Below, one piece after another: positions 40,733 through 51,322 of a stretch of DNA of 64,000 nt (positions are counted from its first letter, which is position 1; every line of letters starts with the position of its first letter). Under the pieces are notes generated by a model. The model saw only the letters and a program-made list of their open reading frames with translations, did not search any database and had not been told where the DNA came from. The translations under genes were made by a program, and so were the position numbers. This DNA is from Clostridiaceae bacterium. Its GTDB lineage: Bacteria; Bacillota; Clostridia; Tissierellales; Sporanaerobacteraceae. Where the stretch lies: NCBI GenBank assembly GCA_019391515.1, contig JAHXQP010000029.1, positions 1-64,000 of the forward strand, written 5' to 3'.

Positions 40733-42592
40733 TCAAGTATTTATATCATACCTTTTTAGTTTTTCATAAAATGTAGTTTTGCTTATATCCAAAGCTTTCA
40801 TTGATTTTTTCTTATCTCCTTTATAATACTCTAAAACCTCTCTAATAATTTTTTTCTCAAAGTTTCGGGTAGCTTCTTTCAAAGGTAATATTTCTTTGTC
40901 TAAATATTCGTTCTCATATACTATTTTTATAGTTATATTCTTTGATAAGATTGTATTTCCCTCTGATAGGTTAGCGGCCCTTTCCAATATATTTTCAAGT
41001 TCTCTTATATTTCCTGGCCAATCATATTTTAAAAGGAGATTTAAAGCTTCTGCCGATATTCTCTTATTTTCACAGCCTACTTTTTCGCATACTTTAGGCA
41101 ATATAGTCTCTACTAGTGGGTATATATCTTCCTTCCTCTCTCTTAATGAGGGAAGCCAAATAGGGAAAACATTTATTCTATAATATAGATCTTCTCTAAA
41201 TCTTCCCTCTATCATCCCTTCTTCTAAATTTTTATTAGTAGCTGTTATAACCCTTACATCTACTTTAATCTTCTTCTGTCCTCCTACTTTATAAAAACTT
41301 TTATCTTGAAGAACTTGTAAAAGTTTCACTTGCAAATTAGGTGATATCTCTCCTATCTCATCAAGAAAGATCGTTCCACCACTGGCTAATTCGAAAAAAC
41401 CTTTTTTACCAGAACTACTAGCTCCTGTAAAAGCACCTTTTTCATAGCCAAATAACTCTGATTCAAGAAGATTTTCTGGGATTGCTCCACAATTAACATG
41501 GATAAAAGGATTATCCTTTTTAGGGCTATTCTCATGTATAGCTTTTGCTAAAAGGTTTTTACCTGTACCACTTTCTCCCTGTATAAGGACTGTAGAATTA
41601 GTTTTAGCCGCTTTTAAAGCTAGTTTTTTTACATAACCTATTTCCTTGCTTTCCCCAATTATATTAGGAAAGGCTTCTACAATCTCTCTTTCTTCATCCA
41701 ATCTTTTTTCTATTTTTTCAAGATTTGATAAGGCCTCATCTCTTTCTCTCAAAACCCTTTTTATTTCAGATATATCCTCTACTTTTAATGCTGCTCCTAT
41801 TCTTCTTTTTTGCCTATTTACAGGGAGTAATGTACACATGGTAGGAAATCCATTTATCTCTTTGAATTCATCTGCATAACTTATATCTTTTCCTCTTGCA
41901 ACTTCATAAAATTCTTTAATTATGGAACCAGATTTATGAATTTCAAATATATTCTTCCCTATAACATTTAATAATTCGGAATTTTCACCTTTTGCTCTAT
42001 ACTCTTTTCCTTTTAATATTTCATTTATACTTTCACCCTTTGCTGTATAGCCTTGTGATTGATAAAATTTCATTTTATTTGTTTTTCCATCTAATATAAC
42101 CATATGACCTATATAGTTTATATAGGTCATTGTATATTTTTGTTTATCTACTTCAATAGTTATTATCTTATTTACAAAATCTATTACTACCCCTATATCT
42201 ATTCCTAAAAAACTTGTCTCCATTTTAAGAGTATCCGTCATATCTTTGCTTTTTCGATATAAATATACTGACTTTATTCCTTCAACACCATATACTCCTA
42301 TGCCAATTATTGCGTCACCTTTTTCTATATTTTCATCATCTATTCCTATATGCTTTAGTGAAGATGGATTAAGATTTCCATCATCTTTTCCTATAGCATT
42401 ATCTCCAATTATAATTATGTCCCCATTTTTAATTTGGCCTGCTTTATGACTTATTTGTTGATTGTGGGAAATTCCAAATATATCCTTAGCCTTATTATTA
42501 TAGACTTGTATAGTTCCTTGGCTATCTATAACTATAAATCCCTCAGACATCATATTAGTAAACATTTCTACATAACCATTTTTATTAAGCAT
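40733..42592 (-). CDS. Sigma-54-dependent transcriptional activator (PAS-AAA+-Fis)
   Basis: 619 aa; GESGTGKNLLAKAIHENSPKK, GAFTGASSSGKKGFFELASGGTIFLDEIG. Confidence 0.93.
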   Translation of the reverse strand: MLNKNGYVEMFTNMMSEGFIVIDSQGTIQVYNNKAKDIFGISHNQQISHKAGQIKNGDIIIIGDNAIGKDDGNLNPSSLKHIGIDDENIEKGDAIIGIGVYGVEGIKSVYLYRKSKDMTDTLKMETSFLGIDIGVVIDFVNKIITIEVDKQKYTMTYINYIGHMVILDGKTNKMKFYQSQGYTAKGESINEILKGKEYRAKGENSELLNVIGKNIFEIHKSGSIIKEFYEVARGKDISYADEFKEINGFPTMCTLLPVNRQKRRIGAALKVEDISEIKRVLRERDEALSNLEKIEKRLDEEREIVEAFPNIIGESKEIGYVKKLALKAAKTNSTVLIQGESGTGKNLLAKAIHENSPKKDNPFIHVNCGAIPENLLESELFGYEKGAFTGASSSGKKGFFELASGGTIFLDEIGEISPNLQVKLLQVLQDKSFYKVGGQKKIKVDVRVITATNKNLEEGMIEGRFREDLYYRINVFPIWLPSLRERKEDIYPLVETILPKVCEKVGCENKRISAEALNLLLKYDWPGNIRELENILERAANLSEGNTILSKNITIKIVYENEYLDKEILPLKEATRNFEKKIIREVLEYYKGDKKKSMKALDISKTTFYEKLKRYDINT

Positions 42593-42604
42593 CTACATCA
42601 CCCT

Positions 42605-43693
42605 TTAATCATAAATAAGATTGCCTATATCTTTAAAACCAAATCCCGGACTATCATCTAATCTTATTAATGATTCTTCATAAACTGCTCCCCCATTTAC
42701 TGGATCCTCTGCACATAGATTAGGAGCATCTAAATCAAATTTAGTTATAATGCTTTTTGCTCCTGCTAAATGACTGGCTGCTGTAAGTCCTATTTTACTT
42801 TCCATCATACATCCAAGCATACATTCTACACCATAGATTTCAGCTATGTCACATATTTTTAATGCATTGTAAATTCCACCAGTTTTCATTAGCTTAATAT
42901 TTATTAAATCAACTGCTCTATTTTTAATTATATTTAATGCATCCTTTGGTGAAAATACACTTTCATCAGCCATAACTGGAGTTTCTATATTATCCTTTAC
43001 ATATTTAAGTCCTTCGATATCATGTGCTTCTACAGGTTGTTCTACCAATTCTATATTAAGGCTTCTATCTTCCATAATCTTTAAAACCTTCACTGCTTCT
43101 TTTGGAGTCCATCCTTGATTTGCATCTATTCTTATATATATTTCATTTCCCACTGCTTCTCTTATGGTTTCAAGTCTTAAAAGATCTATTTTCCAGTCCT
43201 TACCTACTTTAACCTTGATAATCTTATATCCTTTTTTAATGGCTTCTATACTATCTTTAGCCATTTCATCTGGATCATTTACGCTTACAGTTATATCTGT
43301 AGTTATTTTCTTTCTATATCCTCCTAACAATTTATATACAGGTGCATTATATAGTTGTCCATATAAATCATATATAGCCATATCTACTGCTGCCTTAGAA
43401 CTTGAGTTTCCTACTAAAGAATTGTCTATTCTATTCATTATCCCTTCAATATTTTCTACATCCATTCCTATAAGTACTGGCCTTATATATTCCATAATAG
43501 CCCACTTAATAGAACCCATAGTATCCCCTGTTATTACTGGAGTTATAGCAGCTTCTCCATATCCTACATTCCCAGTGTTAGTCTCGATTTTAACTACTAC
43601 ATTTTCCAAAGTATGTACTTCTCTTAAAACCGTTCTAAAAGGTTTTTTCAGAGGTATTTTAATTTCTCCTACTTGGATATTACAAATTTTCAT
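42605..43693 (-). CDS. Dipeptide epimerase (L-Ala-D/L-Glu epimerase-like, enolase superfamily)
   Basis: KVKVGKD, RIDANQGWTPKEAV, VMADESVFSPKDA. Confidence 0.9.
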   Translation of the reverse strand: MKICNIQVGEIKIPLKKPFRTVLREVHTLENVVVKIETNTGNVGYGEAAITPVITGDTMGSIKWAIMEYIRPVLIGMDVENIEGIMNRIDNSLVGNSSSKAAVDMAIYDLYGQLYNAPVYKLLGGYRKKITTDITVSVNDPDEMAKDSIEAIKKGYKIIKVKVGKDWKIDLLRLETIREAVGNEIYIRIDANQGWTPKEAVKVLKIMEDRSLNIELVEQPVEAHDIEGLKYVKDNIETPVMADESVFSPKDALNIIKNRAVDLINIKLMKTGGIYNALKICDIAEIYGVECMLGCMMESKIGLTAASHLAGAKSIITKFDLDAPNLCAEDPVNGGAVYEESLIRLDDSPGFGFKDIGNLIYD

Positions 43694-43769
43694 TAAAATC
43701 CTCCCCTATCTATTATTAAGTAAATTATACCATCTTAATTTTATTGTACAACAAGTAAAGTTAATTTTT

Positions 43770-44687
43770 TTAAAATATACTTAAATTTAGTTTTTTAGAT
43801 AAATCCTCTATTAGCCCATAGCCTGCAACTGAATTTCCTTTTTCATCTAAGGCTGGCCCATATATTCCAATACCCATTCTATGAGGTACAGATGCCATTA
43901 TTCCACCTGCAACTCCACTTTTAGCCGGTATACCTACACGGATAGCAAACTCTCCACTAGAGTTATACATTCCACAAGTTACCATAAAGGTTTTAACAAT
44001 TCTAGCAATATAATCTGTAGTAATCACTTCACCTGTTTTTAAAATTTTTCCTCTGTTTGCTAAAAAAAGCCCTATATTTGCTATATCTATACAATCTACT
44101 TCAATGGAACACTGTTTAAAATAAACATCTAATACTTGTTCTACATCTCCTTTTAATACTCCCATGTCCTTTAGTAAATAAGCCATAGCTCTATTTTTAT
44201 GTCCCGTTCTTTTTTCAGATATATATACTTCTTCATTTAAGTCTAATTTTTCATTGCAAGTTATTTTTCTAAAAAAGTTTAAAAGTCTTTTAAACTTTTC
44301 TTCAGAATTCTCCCCTTTAATAAGAGAAGCAATAGCTATAGCTCCAGCATTTATCATTGGATTTAAAGGCTTAGATACTCCTTCAGTTTCTAATTTGTAC
44401 ATAGAATTAAAAGCATCTCCAGTAGGTTCCATTCCTACTTTTTCAAATACTTTTTCAGCTCCATTATCCATAATTGCCAACATAAGTGATATAGTTTTAG
44501 ATATACTTTGAATTGTAAATTTAGTTTTGTAATCTCCTGAAGTATAGGTTTTTTCCTTCATGTCTATGATACAAATCCCTAAATCTTCTGGATTCGCTTT
44601 TTTTAGTGCTGGAATATAGTCTGCAACCCTTCCCTTCTTAGCCAGCTGTCTATTTTTTTCAACCAATTCATCCAATAACCTTTTCAC
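43770..44687 (-). CDS. glsA: Glutaminase A
   Basis: FTIQSISKTISLMLA, NPMINAGAIAIASLI, PAKSGVAGGIMASVP. Confidence 0.96.
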   Translation of the reverse strand: MKRLLDELVEKNRQLAKKGRVADYIPALKKANPEDLGICIIDMKEKTYTSGDYKTKFTIQSISKTISLMLAIMDNGAEKVFEKVGMEPTGDAFNSMYKLETEGVSKPLNPMINAGAIAIASLIKGENSEEKFKRLLNFFRKITCNEKLDLNEEVYISEKRTGHKNRAMAYLLKDMGVLKGDVEQVLDVYFKQCSIEVDCIDIANIGLFLANRGKILKTGEVITTDYIARIVKTFMVTCGMYNSSGEFAIRVGIPAKSGVAGGIMASVPHRMGIGIYGPALDEKGNSVAGYGLIEDLSKKLNLSIF

Positions 44688-44722
44688 AAAACCACACCCC
44701 TCACAGGATTATAAATTAAGTT

Positions 44723-46393
44723 TTATTTAAAACAACTTCCCCCAATAAATTCTCGAAGAATTGATGTAGGAGGTATAATAAATTCATCTTCTATATCTTT
44801 AAAGTACTCTAAAAACTTTAAAAGTCTTTTGGCTTCAGAATAATACTCACTATTTTTATCTATAGTTTTTAGTTGAGGTTCTACATATTTTTTTAGTACA
44901 GATAATTCATAAACCAATGAGGAATTAAACATTATATCTGCTTCTTCTTGATAAGGAAATATGTTTTCTTCCTCCCCTTTTCTAACTAGTTCCCACAATT
45001 TAAAAGTTCTCTTTACATCATTTCCTCTAAATTTGTTATCTCTAACTATTCTCCTGATAAGCCTAGTATCAGTAGTAGGTATTCTATTATGAGCATCCAC
45101 ATTTAATTGAGTTAAAGCACTTACATATATCTTAAACTTATTTTTCTCTGGTATATCTCTAGTAAGCTTAGAATTTAAGCAGTGAATACCTTCAACTATT
45201 ATAGGATGTTCTTCATCAACCTTTACAATTTTTCCTGAAGGTTCTCTGACTCCTTTTACAAAATTGAATTTTGGTAATTCTACTTCTTCTCCTTCTAATA
45301 ATTTAATTAAATCTTCATTAAAAAGTTTTACATCAATAGCTTCTAAAGCTTCAAAATCATATTCCCCAAATTCATTTCTAGGTGTATCTTCCCTATTTAC
45401 AAAATAGTCATCTACTGATATGGATATTGGTCTCTTTCCGTTTACTTTAAGCTGTACTGCTAATCTATGAGCAAAAGTAGTCTTTCCTGAAGAAGAAGGT
45501 CCAGCTATCAATATAAGATTTATATTGTCATCTTCGCAGATTTTATCTGCTATGTTGGCAATTTTCTTCTCATGTAAAGCTTCTGATACCTTTATAACCT
45601 CATCTACAGAACCATCTACTATCGTATCATTTAAAGTTCCTAAATATCCTAAGTCTAAAATATCTACCCAATCTTCTGTCTCTTTAAAAACCTTAGCCAA
45701 TTGTCTTTGTTCTATAAACTCTGGAACTGTAAAACCATTGCTTTCAGATGGTGGAAGTAATATTGCTCCAGGATAATAATATTTCAAATCAAAAACTTGA
45801 ACATATCCAGTAGATGGCGCAAGGTATCCATAGAAACTATCAATATGATCATCTATTCTATATATATGAATTTCTTCCTTGTCTACATGTTTATAAAGAT
45901 TTACCTTATCTATATATCCTTTTTCTTCAAATAATTTAATTGCCTCTTCTCTTTTTATTTTTTCCCTTAGGATAGGTTTGTCCTCTCTTATTAACTTTTC
46001 CATTTTTTCTTTTATCTTATTTATTTCCTTAAAATTTATAGATTTACCTTTTTTTATTTCTGTATAAAGGCCTTCACCTAAAGAATGCTCAATATTTACA
46101 TTACAACCTGGAAATAATTCTTCACACGCCTTTATATATATAACACTTAAAGTTCTTATATATATTTTATGTCCGTCTGTATCACTAATATCTAAGAATT
46201 TTATTTTTTTCCCTTCTTCTATTTTATCTGTCAAAAGAAAAATTTCATTATCTATTCTAGCTCCTAAATATTTTTTATATTCTTCTCCATATGCCAACTT
46301 TGCCACTTTTTCCAAAGTTGAACCTTTATCAACTGATACTTCTCCTTTTCCTTCTATAAATAATTTTACTTTTTCCATACTTGTTCCCCCCAA
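44723..46393 (-). CDS. Nucleoside kinase (uridine kinase-like with N-terminal TGS-like domain)
   Basis: LIAGPSSSGKTTFAHRLAVQLKVNGKRPISISVDDYFVNREDTP. Confidence 0.9.
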   Translation of the reverse strand: MGGTSMEKVKLFIEGKGEVSVDKGSTLEKVAKLAYGEEYKKYLGARIDNEIFLLTDKIEEGKKIKFLDISDTDGHKIYIRTLSVIYIKACEELFPGCNVNIEHSLGEGLYTEIKKGKSINFKEINKIKEKMEKLIREDKPILREKIKREEAIKLFEEKGYIDKVNLYKHVDKEEIHIYRIDDHIDSFYGYLAPSTGYVQVFDLKYYYPGAILLPPSESNGFTVPEFIEQRQLAKVFKETEDWVDILDLGYLGTLNDTIVDGSVDEVIKVSEALHEKKIANIADKICEDDNINLILIAGPSSSGKTTFAHRLAVQLKVNGKRPISISVDDYFVNREDTPRNEFGEYDFEALEAIDVKLFNEDLIKLLEGEEVELPKFNFVKGVREPSGKIVKVDEEHPIIVEGIHCLNSKLTRDIPEKNKFKIYVSALTQLNVDAHNRIPTTDTRLIRRIVRDNKFRGNDVKRTFKLWELVRKGEEENIFPYQEEADIMFNSSLVYELSVLKKYVEPQLKTIDKNSEYYSEAKRLLKFLEYFKDIEDEFIIPPTSILREFIGGSCFK

Positions 46394-46464
46394 TACTTTG
46401 CTCTTTACTACTTCTATTATATATTAATATGCGATAATAAACTACTTAGCATGGAAAAATCACA

Positions 46465-46492
46465 AAAATAGCGGAGACTTCTCCGCTATTTT
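46465..46492 (-). terminator. Intrinsic terminator
   Basis: AAAATAGCGGAG-ACTT-CTCCGCTATTTT. Confidence 0.85.
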
Positions 46493-46493
46493 C

Positions 46494-46922
46494 TTACATA
46501 CTAGGTTTAATTGGTTCTGATATACTAGATAAAGCATCTCCTGCCTGATCTATAAAATTATCCCTTACTGCCACATCTCCTATAGCAAGTATTCCTACTA
46601 AAGTTCCATTATCTACTACTGGCAAACGTCTTATTTGATTTTGCGACATAATATCTGTAGCCTCATGAATGCTAGTTTCTGGTGAAACTGAAACTGGATT
46701 TGTAGTCATTACATCTTTTACTGTATAATTTCCTCCCTTTCCTTGAGACAAACCCCTCACTACAATATCTCTATCTGTCACAATACCTAAAAGTTTATTG
46801 TTAAGATCACAAACAGGTATACTTCCAATATTTAAATTCTTCATTTCATTAGCTACATATTCTATTGTACTATCTTCTCTTGCAACCTTTACTTCTTTAG
46901 TCATTGCATCTCCGACTTTCAA
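46494..46922 (-). CDS. CBS-domain protein
   Basis: two CBS repeats; VTDRDIVVRGLSQGK, MSQNQIRRLPVVDNGTLVGI. Confidence 0.93.
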   Translation of the reverse strand: MKVGDAMTKEVKVAREDSTIEYVANEMKNLNIGSIPVCDLNNKLLGIVTDRDIVVRGLSQGKGGNYTVKDVMTTNPVSVSPETSIHEATDIMSQNQIRRLPVVDNGTLVGILAIGDVAVRDNFIDQAGDALSSISEPIKPSM

Positions 46923-46982
46923 ACTACCATCTCCTTTTTTTAATTATAATAATTCAATATTAGGATATGTAGTTTGTTTTTT

Positions 46983-47453
46983 TTAATACTTTAACTTTAA
47001 TCCTAAGGTTTTGTTTAATTCTTCAAAACCAATTTTTTCATAAAAACCTACTGCCCTTACATTTTCTGAATTTACATTTAATCTTATATCATAAATTCCC
47101 TTTGCTCTAAACCAATCTATCCCTTGTTTAAATAAATTTTTTGCTACATCTGTCCCCCTATATTTTTCCTCTACATATAAATCACTTATATAGCCTAAAA
47201 TTTTTGTAGAAAATATTTCCGAGCTTATTCTCAACTCACATCTTATGAAACCAATTATTTCATCAGATTTTTCAGCTATAAAAATTATTTTATCATCCCT
47301 ATTTAAATCATCTATAAACATATTAACCATTATTTGTCTCCAATGTTCTGATGGAGACAAATAATCCTTAAATCCTATATGATAATCTGATAGTTTCCCC
47401 CACATTTCAACTAAACAATCTATATCTTTAATATTAGCTTTTTTTATTATCAT
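46983..47453 (-). CDS. GNAT family N-acetyltransferase
   Basis: ISDLYVEEKYRGTDVAKNLFKQGI, NVNSENVRAVGFYEKIGFEE. Confidence 0.92.
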   Translation of the reverse strand: MIIKKANIKDIDCLVEMWGKLSDYHIGFKDYLSPSEHWRQIMVNMFIDDLNRDDKIIFIAEKSDEIIGFIRCELRISSEIFSTKILGYISDLYVEEKYRGTDVAKNLFKQGIDWFRAKGIYDIRLNVNSENVRAVGFYEKIGFEELNKTLGLKLKY

Positions 47454-48418
47454 TTAAACTCATCCTTTTCGATTTGTTCTAATATTGAAGGAACATTAGC
47501 AATAAACTCTTTTCCATTCAAATACTTTAAAGATACTAATCCATTAAACCCTATCTTATAAGCATGTAAAAACTGATTCTCCAAGCCATGTTTCTCCTTA
47601 AATTTCTTATTAGTCCCTTTATCCCCATACTTTATATCCCCTATAACAGGATGACCAATAGATAATAAATGGGCTCTAATTTGATGGGATCTGCCAGTAA
47701 TTAAATCAATTTCCAATAGAGAATATTCTTCATTTTTATTCAATACTTTTATTTTAGTATATACTTCTTTTCCTTCTTTAGTTTTTTGATTAATTATTTT
47801 TACTTTGTTAGTTTCTTCATCTTTTTCTAAATAACCTTTTAATAAAATATCTTTATCGATTTTACCTTTTACCATAGTTTTATAATATTTCTTTATATCC
47901 CTATTTTTTATGGATTCATTTATATCTTTTAAGGCTTCATAGTTTTTAGCTCCTATTATAATACCACTAGTATTTCTATCTAATCTATTACAAATAGAAG
48001 GTGTAAAAGTTTTTTCCTCGTCTGGATCATATTCTCCATTTCTATATAGATAACTTATCATACTATCAACTATATTATTACTATTATTTTTATTGGCTGA
48101 ATGGGATAATACTCCTTTGGGTTTATTCATTAGTATAATATTTTTATCTTCATATATAATTTTAGGAAGTGGCAAAGATATATTAACAGCTTCTTTCTCT
48201 TCAATAAATTTATCTAAGGTTTCCTCAGCAATATAAAATTGAATCTTATCTCCTTCTAAAATAGTATCCTCAGGCTTTGCTTTTCTATTATTAAGCTTTA
48301 TTCTTTTTTTTCTAAGCATTTTATGTATAAAGCTATGTGGCGCCTTGGATAGGTATTTTTTTAAGAATTTATCAATTCTTTGATCACTATCATTTTCATT
48401 TACAATTAATTCCCTCAA
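47450..48418 (-). CDS. RluA family pseudouridine synthase
   Basis: S4-like N-terminus, CNRLDRNTSGIIIGAKN, TGRSHQIRAHLLSIGHPVIGDIKYG. Confidence 0.95.
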   Translation of the reverse strand: MRELIVNENDSDQRIDKFLKKYLSKAPHSFIHKMLRKKRIKLNNRKAKPEDTILEGDKIQFYIAEETLDKFIEEKEAVNISLPLPKIIYEDKNIILMNKPKGVLSHSANKNNSNNIVDSMISYLYRNGEYDPDEEKTFTPSICNRLDRNTSGIIIGAKNYEALKDINESIKNRDIKKYYKTMVKGKIDKDILLKGYLEKDEETNKVKIINQKTKEGKEVYTKIKVLNKNEEYSLLEIDLITGRSHQIRAHLLSIGHPVIGDIKYGDKGTNKKFKEKHGLENQFLHAYKIGFNGLVSLKYLNGKEFIANVPSILEQIEKDEFK

Positions 48419-48514
48419 ATTTTTTCACCTTTTTTCTCTTTCTATTTTTTTTTATTATGTTATAATAACATTATACACAAACCCTTAGTAAAAACTCTAC
48501 TCTATTTATCTATT

Positions 48515-49063
48515 ATGTTCATAGAAAAAAGAGGTGAAAAAAAAGTGGAAAAATTTAGCGAGAAGCTAAAAGATTTCTTTTACGATGCTATTGACTACAT
48601 ACTAATGGGAGTCATTATATTGGCAGTTGTAGGCATTATAGGTTGGCGACTAGACGTACTATTTGAAGGTAGTCTAAAGGATGCTCCTGTAGGTAAAGAA
48701 ATAGAGTCTTCAAAAGATAAGAAAATAGCTAGTAGAAATAATACAAGCGGCAACAAGTCAACTACTGAAGCAAAAAAAGATAAGAACAACGCAGATGATG
48801 CAGTAAAGAAAGATAATAAAAAAGAAAATGATAAGAATGACGATAAATCTAAAAAGGAAGAAATAGTGAAAGTTAGTATTCCTAAAGGTTCTGTTTCTGA
48901 AAATGTTGCTGAGATTTTGAAAAAAGATGGTCTTATAAAAGACGAAGCTGAATTTATGGCAAAAGTCAAAGAAATGAATTTAGAAACAGGATTAAGGTAT
49001 GGAGAGTATGAAATAGCCAAACCTAGTACTATGGAAGATATTATTAAAAAATTAAGTAAATAA
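48515..49063 (+). CDS. TM protein with charged linker and MltG/YceG-like C-terminal segment
   Basis: 182 aa; VSIPKGSVSENVAEILKKDGLIKDEAEFMAKVKEM. Confidence 0.7.
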   Translation: MFIEKRGEKKVEKFSEKLKDFFYDAIDYILMGVIILAVVGIIGWRLDVLFEGSLKDAPVGKEIESSKDKKIASRNNTSGNKSTTEAKKDKNNADDAVKKDNKKENDKNDDKSKKEEIVKVSIPKGSVSENVAEILKKDGLIKDEAEFMAKVKEMNLETGLRYGEYEIAKPSTMEDIIKKLSK

Positions 49064-49093
49064 AAAATAGTAGCCTAAGGCTACTATTTTTTT
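49062..49093. terminator. Bidirectional terminator
   Basis: AAAAAATAGTAGCC-TAA-GGCTACTATTTTTTT. Confidence 0.85.
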
Positions 49094-49098
49094 CTCTT

Positions 49099-49650
49099 TT
49101 AATAGGTTTCATTTATGTATTCATCTATTAATGAAACCCTTTTTTTTTCAATAAATACTCCTTCTTCTCTTAAAATCTTCAATAGCCATAGGCTTTTAGA
49201 ATGAAAAATAGCATATTCATAATCTTTTAAAACTATTTCATAAAGCTTATTCTTTAAAAATTTAGATTCAACTTTTATAAAATAAGCCTCTATATTTTTG
49301 AAATTTAAAAACTTCAATAGTTGTAGAGTAGCTCTATCTTTTTCTCCATAATAATAATCGCCTTCATTTAAATAGTATATATAATATTTGTCATGCTGTC
49401 CTTGTCTTTTCATATCTTTAGCAAGCATAGTATAATATTTAGCCAATACATTATAATACTGATAATTATACATACCCTTTTCATAACTATCTATTCGAGA
49501 GAAGGGCTTTACATTCATTTGTTCAACAAAGTCAAAATTACCTTCTAAAAACTCTCTTTTACTTATATCACCATTCTTATATTGGATAATAAGAGAGTTC
49601 CTATGGCTAAAAAAGGTATCGAATAGACTTTCTTTCTTACAATAAGCCAA
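49099..49650 (-). CDS. Conserved hypothetical protein
   Basis: 183 aa ORF with terminator downstream. Confidence 0.65.
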   Translation of the reverse strand: MAYCKKESLFDTFFSHRNSLIIQYKNGDISKREFLEGNFDFVEQMNVKPFSRIDSYEKGMYNYQYYNVLAKYYTMLAKDMKRQGQHDKYYIYYLNEGDYYYGEKDRATLQLLKFLNFKNIEAYFIKVESKFLKNKLYEIVLKDYEYAIFHSKSLWLLKILREEGVFIEKKRVSLIDEYINETY

Positions 49651-49746
49651 TTTAAAACACCCTATCTAATATCAAATTTCTCAATTATTAATTATATTAT
49701 ATCATTAATTTTAAGATTTTGTTAACTTATATACTAATATTTTTTA

Positions 49747-50508
49747 CTATTGTTTTTTTAATTCTTCAACTTCTTCTGCAGTTAATTCTCTATACTCTCC
49801 TGGAGGAAGATTTTCATCTAATTTTAGGGTTCCCATAGAAATCCTTTTTAAATATAAAACTTCCATATCTATGGATTGAAACATTCTTTTTACTTGATGG
49901 AACTTCCCTTCCATTATAGTTAAGTATACTTTAGATATATAATTTGACTCAATTATTTCAAGTTTAGATGGCATGGTCTTATATCCATCATCTAAAACTA
50001 TTCCCTCTTTAAATGAATCAATATATTTATCATCTACATAGCCATCTACCTCTACATAATATTTTTTGTTTACCCCTTTCTTAGGAGACAACAGTCTATG
50101 AGTTAGCTTTCCATCATTAGTAAATAACAAAAGTCCCTCTGTATCTTTATCCAATCTTCCTACAGGATAAGGTTCAAATGCCAAGTATTCTTCATCTAAT
50201 AAATCTAGTACAGTACTAGAAAAAGGATCCCTTGTAGAAGAAATCACTCCTTTAGGTTTATTCATTATTAGATAAATGTATTTTTTATATTCTACTACTT
50301 CTCCATTTATACTTATTTCATCTTCATATGGATCAATTTTGATTGAATTGTTTTTTATAACTTCATCGTTTACTATCACTCTACCTTCTTTTATGTATTG
50401 CTTTATCTCCTTTCTACTTCCATATCCCATATTAGAAAGTATTTTATCTAATCGTTCTTTTTTTACCATATAAGCCTCCTTGATATATACTATATTAATA
50501 TTATACAC
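49747..50508 (-). CDS. RsuA/RluB-family pseudouridine synthase
   Basis: S4 domain; PVGRLDKDTEGLLLFTNDGKLTHRLLSPKKGVNKKYYVEV. Confidence 0.93.
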   Translation of the reverse strand: MYNINIVYIKEAYMVKKERLDKILSNMGYGSRKEIKQYIKEGRVIVNDEVIKNNSIKIDPYEDEISINGEVVEYKKYIYLIMNKPKGVISSTRDPFSSTVLDLLDEEYLAFEPYPVGRLDKDTEGLLLFTNDGKLTHRLLSPKKGVNKKYYVEVDGYVDDKYIDSFKEGIVLDDGYKTMPSKLEIIESNYISKVYLTIMEGKFHQVKRMFQSIDMEVLYLKRISMGTLKLDENLPPGEYRELTAEEVEELKKQ

Positions 50509-50613
50509 TATTTTATTATTTATCCCTAAATATTAAGTTAAGAATAATTTATACAAAAAAAGATAAAATAATCATATACCTTTTTTATTATTATAGAAAG
50601 AAAGGAGAATATT

Positions 50614-50790
50614 ATGAGAGTAGATAAAACTGATGCTCCATTAGATGGAGTTAAATGTGTTGTTAATACTTGTCAATATCATGAACAAGGAGATTATTGT
50701 ACTGCAGAAGCTATAGAAATTCAACCTAGAAATGCTACTTCTACAGAAGAAACAGATTGTGCTACATTTTCCCCCACTACTAGGGGATAA
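50614..50790 (+). CDS. DUF1540-type small Cys-rich protein (absent from the ORF track)
   Basis: SD AAAGGAG; MRVDKTDAPLDGVKCVVNTCQYHEQGDYCTAEAIEIQPRNATSTEETDCATFSPTTRG*; + strand terminator follows. Confidence 0.88.
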   Translation: MRVDKTDAPLDGVKCVVNTCQYHEQGDYCTAEAIEIQPRNATSTEETDCATFSPTTRG

Positions 50791-50819
50791 AATAAGGCAG
50801 GTAATACCTGCCTTATTTT
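50789..50819. terminator. Bidirectional terminator
   Basis: AAAATAAGGCAGGT-AAT-ACCTGCCTTATTTT. Confidence 0.85.
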
Positions 50820-51247
50820 GCCTCTAGTACTTCAGCTTTTCCTTTCAATTCTTCAGGAATTTGATCCAAAGTATAATCTAGTCCAATATAAAAATCTGTA
50901 TTTAATTTTTCACTTATTTCTTCTAAAGCTTCAGCCAATCTTTTTAATTGGTCTGAATCTATGTCTATAATTTTATATATTCCATCTACATAAATCTTCT
51001 CTAAATCATAATCCATACCTATAGCTCCACATAAAAAGCCATAGAAAGATTCAATACTTTTAATATTGAACTCCATGGCGTTTATTAATCTCACTGAATA
51101 ATCAAGAGTAAATATATGGTTGTCATCTACATCAATAAATGCAATATTTCCGTTCCCAGTTTTTATATCCTCATTTGCCATTTCAATTAAACGTTTAGTT
51201 TTACCAGTACCTTTAGTGCCACAAATAAATTTTATCATTTCTATCAC
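50813..51247 (-). CDS. Small P-loop protein of unknown function
   Basis: FICGTKGTGKTKRLIEMAN. Confidence 0.7.
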   Translation of the reverse strand: MIEMIKFICGTKGTGKTKRLIEMANEDIKTGNGNIAFIDVDDNHIFTLDYSVRLINAMEFNIKSIESFYGFLCGAIGMDYDLEKIYVDGIYKIIDIDSDQLKRLAEALEEISEKLNTDFYIGLDYTLDQIPEELKGKAEVLEAK

Positions 51248-51322
51248 TCCTCCAACCTTATATTTAAAAAACTTGTATATTTATACTTTCTACAAAGAAA
51301 TCGTTTTTCCTTCATTTTTTTA

